NCBI GenBank assembly: GCA_030427705.1
Contig: JAUIBR010000017.1
Span: 1-64,000 of the forward strand
Source of the DNA: a bacterium
GTDB taxonomy: Bacteria; Myxococcota_A; Bradymonadia; Bradymonadales; Bradymonadaceae
Direction: 5' to 3'
DNA: 64,000 nt
Under the pieces are notes generated by a model, which did not search any database, was not told the origin of the DNA, and worked only from the letters and a program-made list of their open reading frames with translations. Both the position numbers and the translations under genes were made by a program. Within the stretch, counting starts at the first letter, position 1, and every line of letters starts with the position of its first letter. Below are positions 8,128-15,645 of this stretch, one piece after another.

Positions 8128-8506
8128 GGCATTCCCAACAGTTAACGTTCGGGAAACTCATACGTGAACTTGCCCGAAATATTCAAAGGAATTCCTAAGG
8201 ACCTAAGGAAGAGGAAGGCCCCAAGGTTCCATTTACCTCCTAACAGCGAAGCCGAAGGCGAGCGAAACCAGCGAAGCCAAAGGCGAGCGAAACCAGCGAA
8301 GCCAAAGGCGAGCGAAACCAGCGCAAAGCGCGACGCCAGCCCAAAGGGCGACCCCAGCGAAGCGACGCCAACGGCGAAGCCGTGACGCCAGCGGCGAAGC
8401 CGCGACGCCAGCGCGAAGCGCGAATTAAGTTCTTGTTTAACTGACCAAGAGTTGTTAGTGATTGCTCACTTTTTGGATTCGAAAACTGCGAAAAGTGAGT
8501 GATGTC
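8128..8506. repeat. Intergenic region with linker-hairpin array (class L3, linker GACGCCA), array 8237-8427
   Basis: The divergent gap between the caspase-like and FabV-like genes. From 8237 three 25-bp units with core GCGAAGCCAAAGGCGAGC and linker GAAACCA are followed by units with changing perfect inverted repeats (GCGC-aaa-GCGC, GCCC-aaa-GGGC, ACGGC-gaa-GCCGT, GCGGC-gaa-GCCGC, GCGC-gaa-GCGC) joined by GACGCCA or GACCCCA. Frames through it are open on the plus strand by chance. The two promoters must lie in 8128-8236 and 8428-8506; no clear consensus was seen. Confidence 0.85.
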
Positions 8507-10240
8507 ATGGATTTTCAGCCAGGTTTAGAGCGCATTAACGAGTACTCGCAACGACTCGGCCAAGATGTGTTGGCGACGGTAAAGTCGTTTGAAGAAGCAC
8601 AAGGTTTCGATCAGCGACCATGGTTCATCGCAGGCTGCTCCGACGGTATCGGGCTGCAAACTGCTATCGCAGCGATCGATGCAGGGCTGATGAAGTACGC
8701 GCTCGGCGTGTACTGGGAACCCGCTCATTTCCTTGAGCTTGGCGAAGACGGTAAGCCTGTCTCGCCGGTTCACTATGCTCGACTGCAGAACGCGCTCGCA
8801 CTTAAGCATTATGCCGAGTCCAAAGGTGTTCAGTTTGAACTCTTGCAAGCCAATCTTGTCCTGACACCACCGCGTGGTCTTAAGGGCGACCGTAAAGAAG
8901 GCGCGACACTGGCACCGCTGCCAACTGAAGTCGTGGAGGCGTTTGAGCGTCTTCGCAGCGCCGCACCTCAATCCGACGCCGTGTTCATCAACTCGGTCGC
9001 GTTCGGAAAATGGATGTGTCCACGCGAAGGCAAAGACGCCATCACGGTTCCAACCATCGACTTCGAAGGACGACTGGTCGAAGGAACAACCAAGAAGTTC
9101 CACCCACGTGGATACGAAGAAACCCTCGATACGATGGGCCGAAACCACCTTGCCCTTTTGGATTCCATCAAGTCACAAGGATGGCTCGGTGCTGGGTCTT
9201 TGACGGCATTCTTCACCTGGGCTGGCGGCTCGCAAAACGTCAACTCACTGCAAGGTGTCTACGGTTTTGGCGCGCTTGGCGATGCGAAGATCATCGCAGA
9301 GGCAGACACGGCTCGCTTCCGACTCGACCATCCTGTCGACGAGTTTGGCGTCCATGCCATCGTTCGTCTTCCAGCCTTCCTTTCGGCGGCGCTGATGGGC
9401 ATCCCGGGCGGCGGATTGTTTGGCCTACTGTCACAACGCGTACTCGAATCTCACGGCGTTTTTGACGACATGCCGACGCTCGCCACCAAGATGATTCGCC
9501 TGATGTTCGGACCAGAATGGGTGCGCGAGAATCCAATTTCTCAAATCGAGCTCGACCACGCCGAGTGCCTGTACATCGATGAAATCAACGCTTCCGTCGC
9601 TGCCGCACATGAGCGAATCGCTGAGTTCCGTACTAAAAACGGACTAACGAACGGTGAGCCCATCAGTGCATCAGATTCCCGCGCCCTCTTGGACGGTCTG
9701 GCACCGGCTGGATTCGCTCAATTGCTGCGACGCTTCACACCGCAGATCGAAAGCAACGCTGTGAACCTGACGTTGAACGCAGACCAGCTCCGCGCTGGTG
9801 TCGGCCAACACTTAGCAGCCTCGCAAGCGTTCAAGTCTTTGGCACTTGGCTTCGAAGAAATCGAGCTGATGCCGGCATTCTCTGAGCTTTCGGGCGAAGC
9901 ACCAATCTCAATCACCGCAGAGATTTCTCGCGACGGTACCGAAGCCCTCATCACGCTTACGCATGAAGAGAGTGTTGTCGGTCGAGGTCGCGTCGAGTTC
10001 CGCCAATCGCTGGACGAGATCAACGTAGTCGGCGAGCAGCTGGGCGAAGCAAAGCGACGCCTGGACACGGCGAACTGGCTCTTGGACGCATCTTCATTGA
10101 TGAACACGGCTCAAGGCTGGAACATCCAGTTTGGCCCCGCCCCAAGCATTGATGATGAACTTCTGGCCTATCAAAACAATGGCCGGATTACGGTCATCAA
10201 CCACAATGCGAAAGCTGTTGCTGAACTGAAAGTTCGTTAA
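8507..10240 (+). CDS. FabV-like trans-2-enoyl reductase with C-terminal extension
   Basis: A 577-aa protein. The N-terminal about 400 residues follow the FabV/TER plan: Rossmann loop AGCSDGIGLQTAIAA (about residue 43), VFINSVAFGKW where FabV has its SLAAPRR strand, and the active-site Tyr-x8-Lys in VYGFGALGDAK. FabV reduces trans-2-enoyl-ACP/CoA with NAD(P)H in fatty acid synthesis. About 180 further residues (from LTNGEPISASDS) are not part of the usual FabV and look like a separate alpha/beta domain, perhaps substrate binding. The ATG at 8507 is preferred; TTG at 8462 and GTG at 8495 are alternatives. Its divergent neighbours include a PfaB-like protein, so it may serve a special lipid. A hairpin array starts at its stop codon. 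Confidence 0.7.
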   Translation: MDFQPGLERINEYSQRLGQDVLATVKSFEEAQGFDQRPWFIAGCSDGIGLQTAIAAIDAGLMKYALGVYWEPAHFLELGEDGKPVSPVHYARLQNALALKHYAESKGVQFELLQANLVLTPPRGLKGDRKEGATLAPLPTEVVEAFERLRSAAPQSDAVFINSVAFGKWMCPREGKDAITVPTIDFEGRLVEGTTKKFHPRGYEETLDTMGRNHLALLDSIKSQGWLGAGSLTAFFTWAGGSQNVNSLQGVYGFGALGDAKIIAEADTARFRLDHPVDEFGVHAIVRLPAFLSAALMGIPGGGLFGLLSQRVLESHGVFDDMPTLATKMIRLMFGPEWVRENPISQIELDHAECLYIDEINASVAAAHERIAEFRTKNGLTNGEPISASDSRALLDGLAPAGFAQLLRRFTPQIESNAVNLTLNADQLRAGVGQHLAASQAFKSLALGFEEIELMPAFSELSGEAPISITAEISRDGTEALITLTHEESVVGRGRVEFRQSLDEINVVGEQLGEAKRRLDTANWLLDASSLMNTAQGWNIQFGPAPSIDDELLAYQNNGRITVINHNAKAVAELKVR

Positions 10241-10400
10241 CTTCGCGCGTTGCGCGAGTTTTCTTTGCCTTCGGCAAGTTATCTTTCGCGCTTTGCGCGA
10301 GTTCTCTTTTGCCTTCGGCAAGTTATCTTCGGCTACGCCGAGTTTTGTTCTGGCGAACGACTGGCAATTCGTTGGGTACCCCGAACTGCGCGACTCGCGC
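10238..10400. repeat. Linker-hairpin array (class L1, linker AGTTATCTT / AAGATAACT)
   Basis: Starts at the TAA of the FabV-like gene. The cores GCGCG-tt-GCGCG-like, TGCC-ttc-GGCA, TCGCGC-ttt-GCGCGA, TTGCC-ttc-GGCAA and CGGC-ta-CGCCG are joined by AGTTTTCTT, AGTTATCTT and GTTCTCTT. It ends in a longer block containing GACTGGCAATTCGT and GGGTACCC (about 10353-10395) that is repeated at 11451-11493. The convergent gene at 10333 has its stop codon inside the array. Confidence 0.9.
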
Positions 10401-11301
10401 TTGCTTTTCGTCTGCGGACGGACAGAAGAATCACGACAATCCACCAAAGGTCATTTGAGGAATGGTGAGTTGTTGAGCATCCCGAAAGGTCGGCCAAGTG
10501 CTTGTTTCGATCCCAATTGGGGTCATCGCCGTGTACAGGTTCCTCGATACAAAACTGAATGAGCTCAGGGTTGTCGGCTCGCTGCCCCAACTCCAACGAA
10601 TAGTCCTCATCACCGAAGCACTGCGTTGCCTCTTCCACCAATCCAGTTGGACTGTGCAAACTGACTTTCACGCACGCGGCGCCGGCTCCGGGCCAAATCT
10701 GACTGAATTCGGAAATCTCCGGACCGCCAAGAATTCGGGCTTCTTCTGAGAGCAAGTTGCCGTCCTGCCGTACCTCAATCAAAGCGACAACCGGAGTCTT
10801 AGAGTCAACTGTGATCAATGCCCTGGGAACGTCATCGTACGCGGTTGGCCAAGAAACTGTGCAGCCGCAGGCGCAGTTTTCGGTCTCGCAGGAGTTCCAA
10901 CTTCGAACCTCTTTCGAGACTCCAGGGGTGATGGAGACGATGGAAGACATGCGTCCGTCGTCCCCCACCACGACGGACCCAAATCCATACGCGTACTCCG
11001 CGCCCACCGTAAGGGGTTTGCTTGGCCGAAACAGGTAGACGTCGTGACCAAATGGCTCCCAAACGCCCTCAATCGCATCCGGACCGTGAACGATGGCATT
11101 TCCCTCAGGGATGGGAATCTCCCCGGGACCAAACTGATGGTCACCGATTGACCAAACACGGACAAAGATCCCATGGGGATCCGCGACCTCCGACTTCTCC
11201 GTTCCAAAGAACTGGCGCGAAGTACATGCCAGAGCCTCTCCAGTCACAACCACCAGACTGAACAACAAACCCAAGACTATCGTTGACCTGCGCATCGTCA
11301 T
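10333..11301 (-). CDS. Secreted protein with MYXO-CTERM-like tail
   Basis: About 322 aa. Signal peptide (TIVLGLLFSLVVVTGEALAC), then a Cys-containing exported domain with ENCACGCTVSW near the middle, of unknown function. The C-terminus has the layout of a MYXO-CTERM sorting signal: SGC near the end of the folded part, a hydrophobic helix WWIVVILLSVRRRK, then Arg residues. After this the frame runs 25 residues further into the neighbouring hairpin array before TAG at 10333, so the natural tail has been extended by repeat sequence or the array inserted there. The ATG at 11301 (MTMRRST) is the start; the frame stays open upstream only through another array. Confidence 0.65.
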   Translation of the reverse strand: MTMRRSTIVLGLLFSLVVVTGEALACTSRQFFGTEKSEVADPHGIFVRVWSIGDHQFGPGEIPIPEGNAIVHGPDAIEGVWEPFGHDVYLFRPSKPLTVGAEYAYGFGSVVVGDDGRMSSIVSITPGVSKEVRSWNSCETENCACGCTVSWPTAYDDVPRALITVDSKTPVVALIEVRQDGNLLSEEARILGGPEISEFSQIWPGAGAACVKVSLHSPTGLVEEATQCFGDEDYSLELGQRADNPELIQFCIEEPVHGDDPNWDRNKHLADLSGCSTTHHSSNDLWWIVVILLSVRRRKASASRAVRGTQRIASRSPEQNSA

Positions 11302-11337
11302 ACGTTGACTACGACGACAGGGTGCTTTCCGGTGAGA

Positions 11338-11590
11338 AATGTTCTTCGCGCGTTGCGCGCGTTTTCTTTGCCTTCGGCAAGTTATCTTTCGCGCTTTGCG
11401 CGAGTTCTCTTTTGCCTGCGGCAAGTTATCTTCGGCTGCGCCGAGTTTGTTCTGGCGCACGACTGGCAATTCGTCGGGTACCCGGAACTGCGCGCAGCGC
11501 AAGTCAACTCGCGCCCTGCGCGAAAGATAACCATGCGAAGCATGAAGATAACTCGGCGAAGCCGAAGATAACGCGACCAAAGGGAGCTAG
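11338..11590. repeat. Linker-hairpin array (class L1), with block shared with 10353-10395
   Basis: The cores include GCGCG-ttgc-GCGCG-like, TGCC-ttc-GGCA, TCGCGC-ttt-GCGCGA, TTGCC-tgc-GGCAA, CGGC-tg-CGCCG, CATGC-gaa-GCATG and CGGC-gaa-GCCG. Linkers are AGTTATCTT on one side and AAGATAACT/AAGATAACG on the other, so the array switches orientation around the shared block with GACTGGCAATTCGT and GGGTACCC. It fills the gap between the secreted protein gene and the M20 hydrolase gene, both on the minus strand. Confidence 0.9.
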
Positions 11591-12783
11591 GTGAGTAGAT
11601 TAATCGCAGCTCTAGCAAGCACTCGCGATCCTAGCGCGATCGCTCGCTCATCCACATCAAACCGGGCGTTGTGCAGGAAGTAGTTTGGGCGGCCTTGTCG
11701 CGCCACGCCTAGGCGGAACATCGCACCTGGCACGTGCTGCAGGTAGTGGGAGAAATCCTCGGAACCCATGCTGGGCAGGGGAATCCAATGCACCTTGTCT
11801 TCGGTCAGTAGCTCCGCACCGGCGGCTGCGATGGCTTCAGACACTTCAGCCGCGTTGATAATCGCCGGCGCGCCTTGGATGAAATCCAGTTCATATTTTG
11901 CGCCGTAGGTCTCACAGATACCATCCGCCGCGCGCACCAACATTGGCCGAACGGCATTCCGGTGTTCCAGCGACAACGTACGAACAGCCCCTTGGATGCT
12001 AGCCGAATCAGGAATGATGTTTGGTGCTTGGCCGCCCTCGATCATACCGACTGTCAGGACCATGGGATCTCGCGCGTCATAGTACCGCGTCACCGTGGTG
12101 TAGAGCGTGTTCACCAGCTGCGTTGCGACCAGAATCGGGTCGATGCAGTGGTGGGGGCGTGCTCCGTGGCCAGATTGACCGACGATATTGAATTTGAAGG
12201 TGTCAAACGCTGCCGTAAACGGACCGGAGCGAACACCAATCTTGCCGTAGTCGAGCTCGGGGTCGACGTGCATCCCTATCATGAAGTCCACGCCCTCAAC
12301 GCTGCCCAGCTCAATCATATCGAGAGCACCACCGGGAACGTCCTCTTCTGCGTGCTGATACACCAACCGAATGCGTCCAGGCAGCGTCTCTTTGTCGAGT
12401 GACATGCCCACACCCGTCACGCAGGTCATATGCACGTCATGCCCACACGCATGCATGATGCCAGGCTTCTTGCTGGCGTACTCAACTTCATTGAGCTCTT
12501 CGATCGCCAGCGCATCCAGATCGCATCGAATCGCGACTGTCTTATGGGTGGATGGGTCAAAGTCCGGAGGAGTCAGATCGGCAAAAAAGCCCGTGCCCTC
12601 TGGTCGAACGGTGACATCAAACCCATGGTCCTTGAGGCGATCCACCAGCATGGCGGTCGTCTGAAACTCCTCGCCGCTGAGCTCGGGATACTGGTGCAGA
12701 TGACGTCTCAATTGAATAAGACTGTCGTTATTCTGCGTGATGCGCTTGTCTAAATCGTCGAGGATCTGCGAGGTTTGGAGCAT
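11587..12783 (-). CDS. M20-family amidohydrolase (hippurate/N-acetyl-amino acid hydrolase type)
   Basis: A 398-aa cytoplasmic zinc amidohydrolase of the M20D type that removes acyl groups from amino acids or small amides. Metal and catalytic motifs: IRCDLDAL (about residue 90), MHACGHDVHMT (about 111), QHAEEDVPGGA (catalytic Glu-Glu) and GMHVDPELDYG, with the lid domain insert in the middle and SEDFSHYL near the end. The length is normal for the family. The substrate cannot be read. Its start faces the nuclease lipoprotein gene, with the promoters between 12784 and 12856. Confidence 0.9.
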   Translation of the reverse strand: MLQTSQILDDLDKRITQNNDSLIQLRRHLHQYPELSGEEFQTTAMLVDRLKDHGFDVTVRPEGTGFFADLTPPDFDPSTHKTVAIRCDLDALAIEELNEVEYASKKPGIMHACGHDVHMTCVTGVGMSLDKETLPGRIRLVYQHAEEDVPGGALDMIELGSVEGVDFMIGMHVDPELDYGKIGVRSGPFTAAFDTFKFNIVGQSGHGARPHHCIDPILVATQLVNTLYTTVTRYYDARDPMVLTVGMIEGGQAPNIIPDSASIQGAVRTLSLEHRNAVRPMLVRAADGICETYGAKYELDFIQGAPAIINAAEVSEAIAAAGAELLTEDKVHWIPLPSMGSEDFSHYLQHVPGAMFRLGVARQGRPNYFLHNARFDVDERAIALGSRVLARAAINLLT

Positions 12784-12856
12784 GTTGGCTTACGTCTTCA
12801 GAGATACTTCGGGCGGTATTATACGGCTTTCGCGGCCGCAGGCACACGCCTTTGGG

Positions 12857-13366
12857 ATGCTTGTTCTGTGCAAAGCGTTACTTATTGCCGGATGCGACCC
12901 CAAACCCGCGGTGCCGGAACCTCCACCAAAGGTAGAGCCGGCGCCGGTGAAACCTGTTTCGTACGGCCTGGAAGCCACCGTGGGTTCTGTGACTGACGGT
13001 GATACGTTGGTTGCGGTCGTGAACGGCGAGGAACGAAAAGTGCGCATTTTGGGGATCGACTGCCCAGAGGCATCGCATAATCCCAAGTGTCGAGCCATCG
13101 AACGCAAGACCGGCGTAAGTTGTGATGACCAGATCCTGGCAGGAAAGCGTGCGACCGAGGCTGCTAAGCAGCTACTCCAAGGGCCTATCTGGCTCGAGGC
13201 ACGAGAGCCCGGGGCTGAACTTAAGCGAGACCGCTACGGCAGATTCCTCGCCTATGTGCGTCTTGAGGACGGTCGCGATTTTGGAGAAGTGATGGTGGGC
13301 GAACATGGCTGCGAGGACTTCGGCTGGAAGTACCCGCATCCCAGAAACTACCAGGCTCCGCGATAG
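12857..13366 (+). CDS. Thermonuclease-like (SNase domain) lipoprotein
   Basis: About 169 aa. A short signal peptide with lipobox LIAGC (Cys at residue 13) is followed by a Pro-rich linker and a staphylococcal-nuclease domain: VTDGDTLVAV, then RILGIDCPEA (the Arg and Glu of the active site), and RDRYGRFLAYVRL (second active-site Arg). The fold is expected to cut DNA and RNA outside the cytoplasm, useful for nutrient release or predation. A pair of extra Cys (CRAIER..GVSC) may form a disulfide. Starts further upstream (12737, 12782) would remove the lipoprotein signal from the N-terminus. The 3' end overlaps the convergent TPR gene by 19 bp. Confidence 0.8.
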   Translation: MLVLCKALLIAGCDPKPAVPEPPPKVEPAPVKPVSYGLEATVGSVTDGDTLVAVVNGEERKVRILGIDCPEASHNPKCRAIERKTGVSCDDQILAGKRATEAAKQLLQGPIWLEAREPGAELKRDRYGRFLAYVRLEDGRDFGEVMVGEHGCEDFGWKYPHPRNYQAPR

Positions 13367-14100
13367 CCCACGTAGCCGCTGCCGTCCGGCGAGATGAAGA
13401 CGACCGGTTGTGAGTCTTCGCTGACCAAATCAACCACAAGCAGGGTAACCCCAACAATGGTCACGCCAGCGCCTGCCGCCAGCAGGATAACGCCGGTCGA
13501 CTGGCGACTCTCGATATCGGCAAGAAGCTCGTCGTAGCGCTCTTTATCGCCTTCGCGAGCCGCTTGTTCGTAGTCGTCCCATGTGCTCTGCAGACCAAGC
13601 TCGACAACACCTGCCGCGACAAGAAGACCCGCCCCGACAACCGTGGTGCCAATTCCAACCCAACCCAGAGTTCCCAGACCACCAGAACTCACGGGCTGCG
13701 GAGTTGGTTCGACGGGTTCTTCAACCGCAACTTCCACCTCAGGCGCTTCAAAGGATTGGGATTTAAGGACAGACCGAAGAGCGACGATTCGAGCCTCGTT
13801 CTGGGTGGCAGTCTTATCGTCTAGACCGCCCATATTCCGGGCGCGAACGAAGTTGTCGATACCCTCTTGAGTATTGCCTAAACGCGAATGGCAAACGCCG
13901 ATGTTGTAGAGGAACAGCGCGTTTGGGACGAGGTCGTTGCCCTTCATGAATTCGACGATGGCCTTGCCATACTCGCCGTTCATGTAGAACGTCGCCCCAT
14001 CATCAAAGTGCTTTTGCGCTTCTGCTTCTTTGTCGGCCCACGCAGGTGCGGACAAACAAATCAGACAAACGAAGAAAAATAGTGAGGCAAACTGCTTCAT
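13348..14100 (-). CDS. Exported TPR protein with C-terminal membrane helices
   Basis: A 250-aa protein: signal peptide ending SAPAWA, two TPR-like repeats (ATFYMNGEYGKAIVEF; FLYNIGVCHSRLGN), a Glu/Pro/Val linker, and two hydrophobic helices (GLGTLGWVGIGTTVVGAGLL and GVILLAAGAGVTIVGVTLLV). Its ATG follows the stop of the kinase gene with no intervening base, so the two are an operon. The pair kinase + exported TPR protein with membrane helices is repeated at 49018-51599, which suggests that the TPR protein is a partner or target of the kinase pathway. No known function. Confidence 0.75.
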   Translation of the reverse strand: MKQFASLFFFVCLICLSAPAWADKEAEAQKHFDDGATFYMNGEYGKAIVEFMKGNDLVPNALFLYNIGVCHSRLGNTQEGIDNFVRARNMGGLDDKTATQNEARIVALRSVLKSQSFEAPEVEVAVEEPVEPTPQPVSSGGLGTLGWVGIGTTVVGAGLLVAAGVVELGLQSTWDDYEQAAREGDKERYDELLADIESRQSTGVILLAAGAGVTIVGVTLLVVDLVSEDSQPVVFISPDGSGYVGYRGAW

Positions 14101-15582
14101 TTAGTTCAGCGGTACGAGACGTATTCCGGAAGACTTTTCATCATCTTCTTCTTTTTTCTCCGGCTTCGCCACGGCTTTCTTTTTGGGCTTCACCTTGCGC
14201 TTGCGCTTTTTCGGCTTTGGCTTGGGCTGGGGCTCTTCGGGTGGCTTTTCGGCGACCACAGGCTCTTCAATCTGTGTGTCGGTCTCCACGTCTTCCTGCG
14301 GGGCGCCTTGTTTCACCGCATCCACCGTGGGTTCGGTTGGTTCGGGTTCCGCCGCAGCTACCTCTTTGACGGGATTGGCTGTGTCGACAGGGTCTGCCGA
14401 ATTCGCAGGGACTTCCGCGGTTGCTGGCTCACCCGCCTGCGCGCCATCTTCAGCGACCATCGTGATGTAGAAGAGCATTCCAGCAATCAAGACCATCACC
14501 AAGGCGATGCCTGCCAATAGAGTCTTGTTTGACGAGCTCATCCCCTTGTTGAGGAACATTGTGTCGGTTGGGGGACTCGGCTGCATCCCCGCCGAATGCT
14601 CGCTGGTAATCGCCGCCGGCGCGGTGGCGGGATCAACAAACGTGTCGTGCGGCATCATCATCGCACTGGGGTCGTTAGAATCCCAATTTTCGAGGTCCCG
14701 CATGACCTCCGCGCAGTCCGCATATCGACGACTGAGATCCTTCTCGAGCATGCGGTTGATGATATTGATGACACCCGGTGGGGCGAACATGGTGCGCGGA
14801 AGCTCAATCGGCGTGGGGTCCAGATGGCGCGCGATGATCTTCATGCTGCTGTCAGCTTCGACGGCCTTCGTCCCGCTAATCATCTCGTAGGCGACCAACC
14901 CCAGGCTGTAGATATCGCTCGGCGGACCGAGCTCAACATCGCCCCGAATCTGTTCGGGCGACATATAGCGCGGCGTCCCGACCAACACGCCATCGCCCGT
15001 CAATTCGCTGGTCGACGTTTTCTGCGCCTGGTCCGACACAGTCTTGGCGATGCCAAAGTCCAACACCTTCACCTGGTCGGTACGGCCGATATGCTCGTAG
15101 ACCATGATGTTGGCCGGCTTGATATCGCGGTGAAGCACACCAAACGCATGTGCTTCCTGTAGGCTGCTCAACGCCTGTCCCAGAATCTTGGCGACACGAG
15201 CCGCCGGCAATGCGCCTGCCTGCCGAATTAGCTCTCCAATCGTGATGCCGTCGACGTACTCCAGCACCATGTAGAGCAGCCCATCCTCGGTCTGCCCGTA
15301 GTCGTGCATCACAACGGTATTGGGGTCCCGGAGTTTTGAGATCAGCTTTGCCTCGCGCTCAAAGCGCTTCGCAACCATCATCAGCTTGCGTTCGCGCTCG
15401 GCTTCCGACATGCGTTTGCCGCTAATATTGGGGTCCAGCACTTTGATCGCAACGGGTCTGTCCACGCCCATCTGAGTGGCTTTGTAAACCCGCGAAAATC
15501 CGCCGGCGCCAATGACCCTATCGATCACATAACGCCCCACGAAAACATCCGAGGGTAATGGGAATTGTGCTACGTCAGACAT
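14101..15582 (-). CDS. Hanks-type Ser/Thr protein kinase, membrane anchored
   Basis: About 493 aa. N-terminal kinase domain (residues about 10-275): glycine loop GAGGFSRVYKA, VAIKVL lysine, GVLHRDIKPANIM catalytic loop, LDFGIAK, and activation-segment end GTPRYMSPEQI. One membrane helix near residue 345 (TLLAGIALVMVLIAGMLFYI) precedes an Ala/Pro/Glu-rich stretch and a very basic Lys/Pro tail (KPKPKKRKRK). No PASTA or other sensor repeats. ATG at 15582 is preferred over the TTG at 15588. All catalytic residues are present, so it is probably active. It forms an operon with the TPR gene downstream. Confidence 0.9.
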   Translation of the reverse strand: MSDVAQFPLPSDVFVGRYVIDRVIGAGGFSRVYKATQMGVDRPVAIKVLDPNISGKRMSEAERERKLMMVAKRFEREAKLISKLRDPNTVVMHDYGQTEDGLLYMVLEYVDGITIGELIRQAGALPAARVAKILGQALSSLQEAHAFGVLHRDIKPANIMVYEHIGRTDQVKVLDFGIAKTVSDQAQKTSTSELTGDGVLVGTPRYMSPEQIRGDVELGPPSDIYSLGLVAYEMISGTKAVEADSSMKIIARHLDPTPIELPRTMFAPPGVINIINRMLEKDLSRRYADCAEVMRDLENWDSNDPSAMMMPHDTFVDPATAPAAITSEHSAGMQPSPPTDTMFLNKGMSSSNKTLLAGIALVMVLIAGMLFYITMVAEDGAQAGEPATAEVPANSADPVDTANPVKEVAAAEPEPTEPTVDAVKQGAPQEDVETDTQIEEPVVAEKPPEEPQPKPKPKKRKRKVKPKKKAVAKPEKKEEDDEKSSGIRLVPLN

Positions 15583-15645
15583 CCACAATTTTTGCGTGCG
15601 AGAAGCTGCTCACAATCTACCACCGCGCCCACTCACTCGCAATTC

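Noticed and set aside
8164-8385. 73-aa frame in the gap before the FabV-like gene
   Set aside because: It reads through the L3 hairpin array (AKPKASETSAK repeated), has no ribosome site and no protein-like composition.
11302-11580. N-terminal extension of the secreted-protein frame up to 11580
   Set aside because: The added part is Arg/Lys-rich sequence from the L1 array. The signal peptide starts at MTMRRST at 11301.
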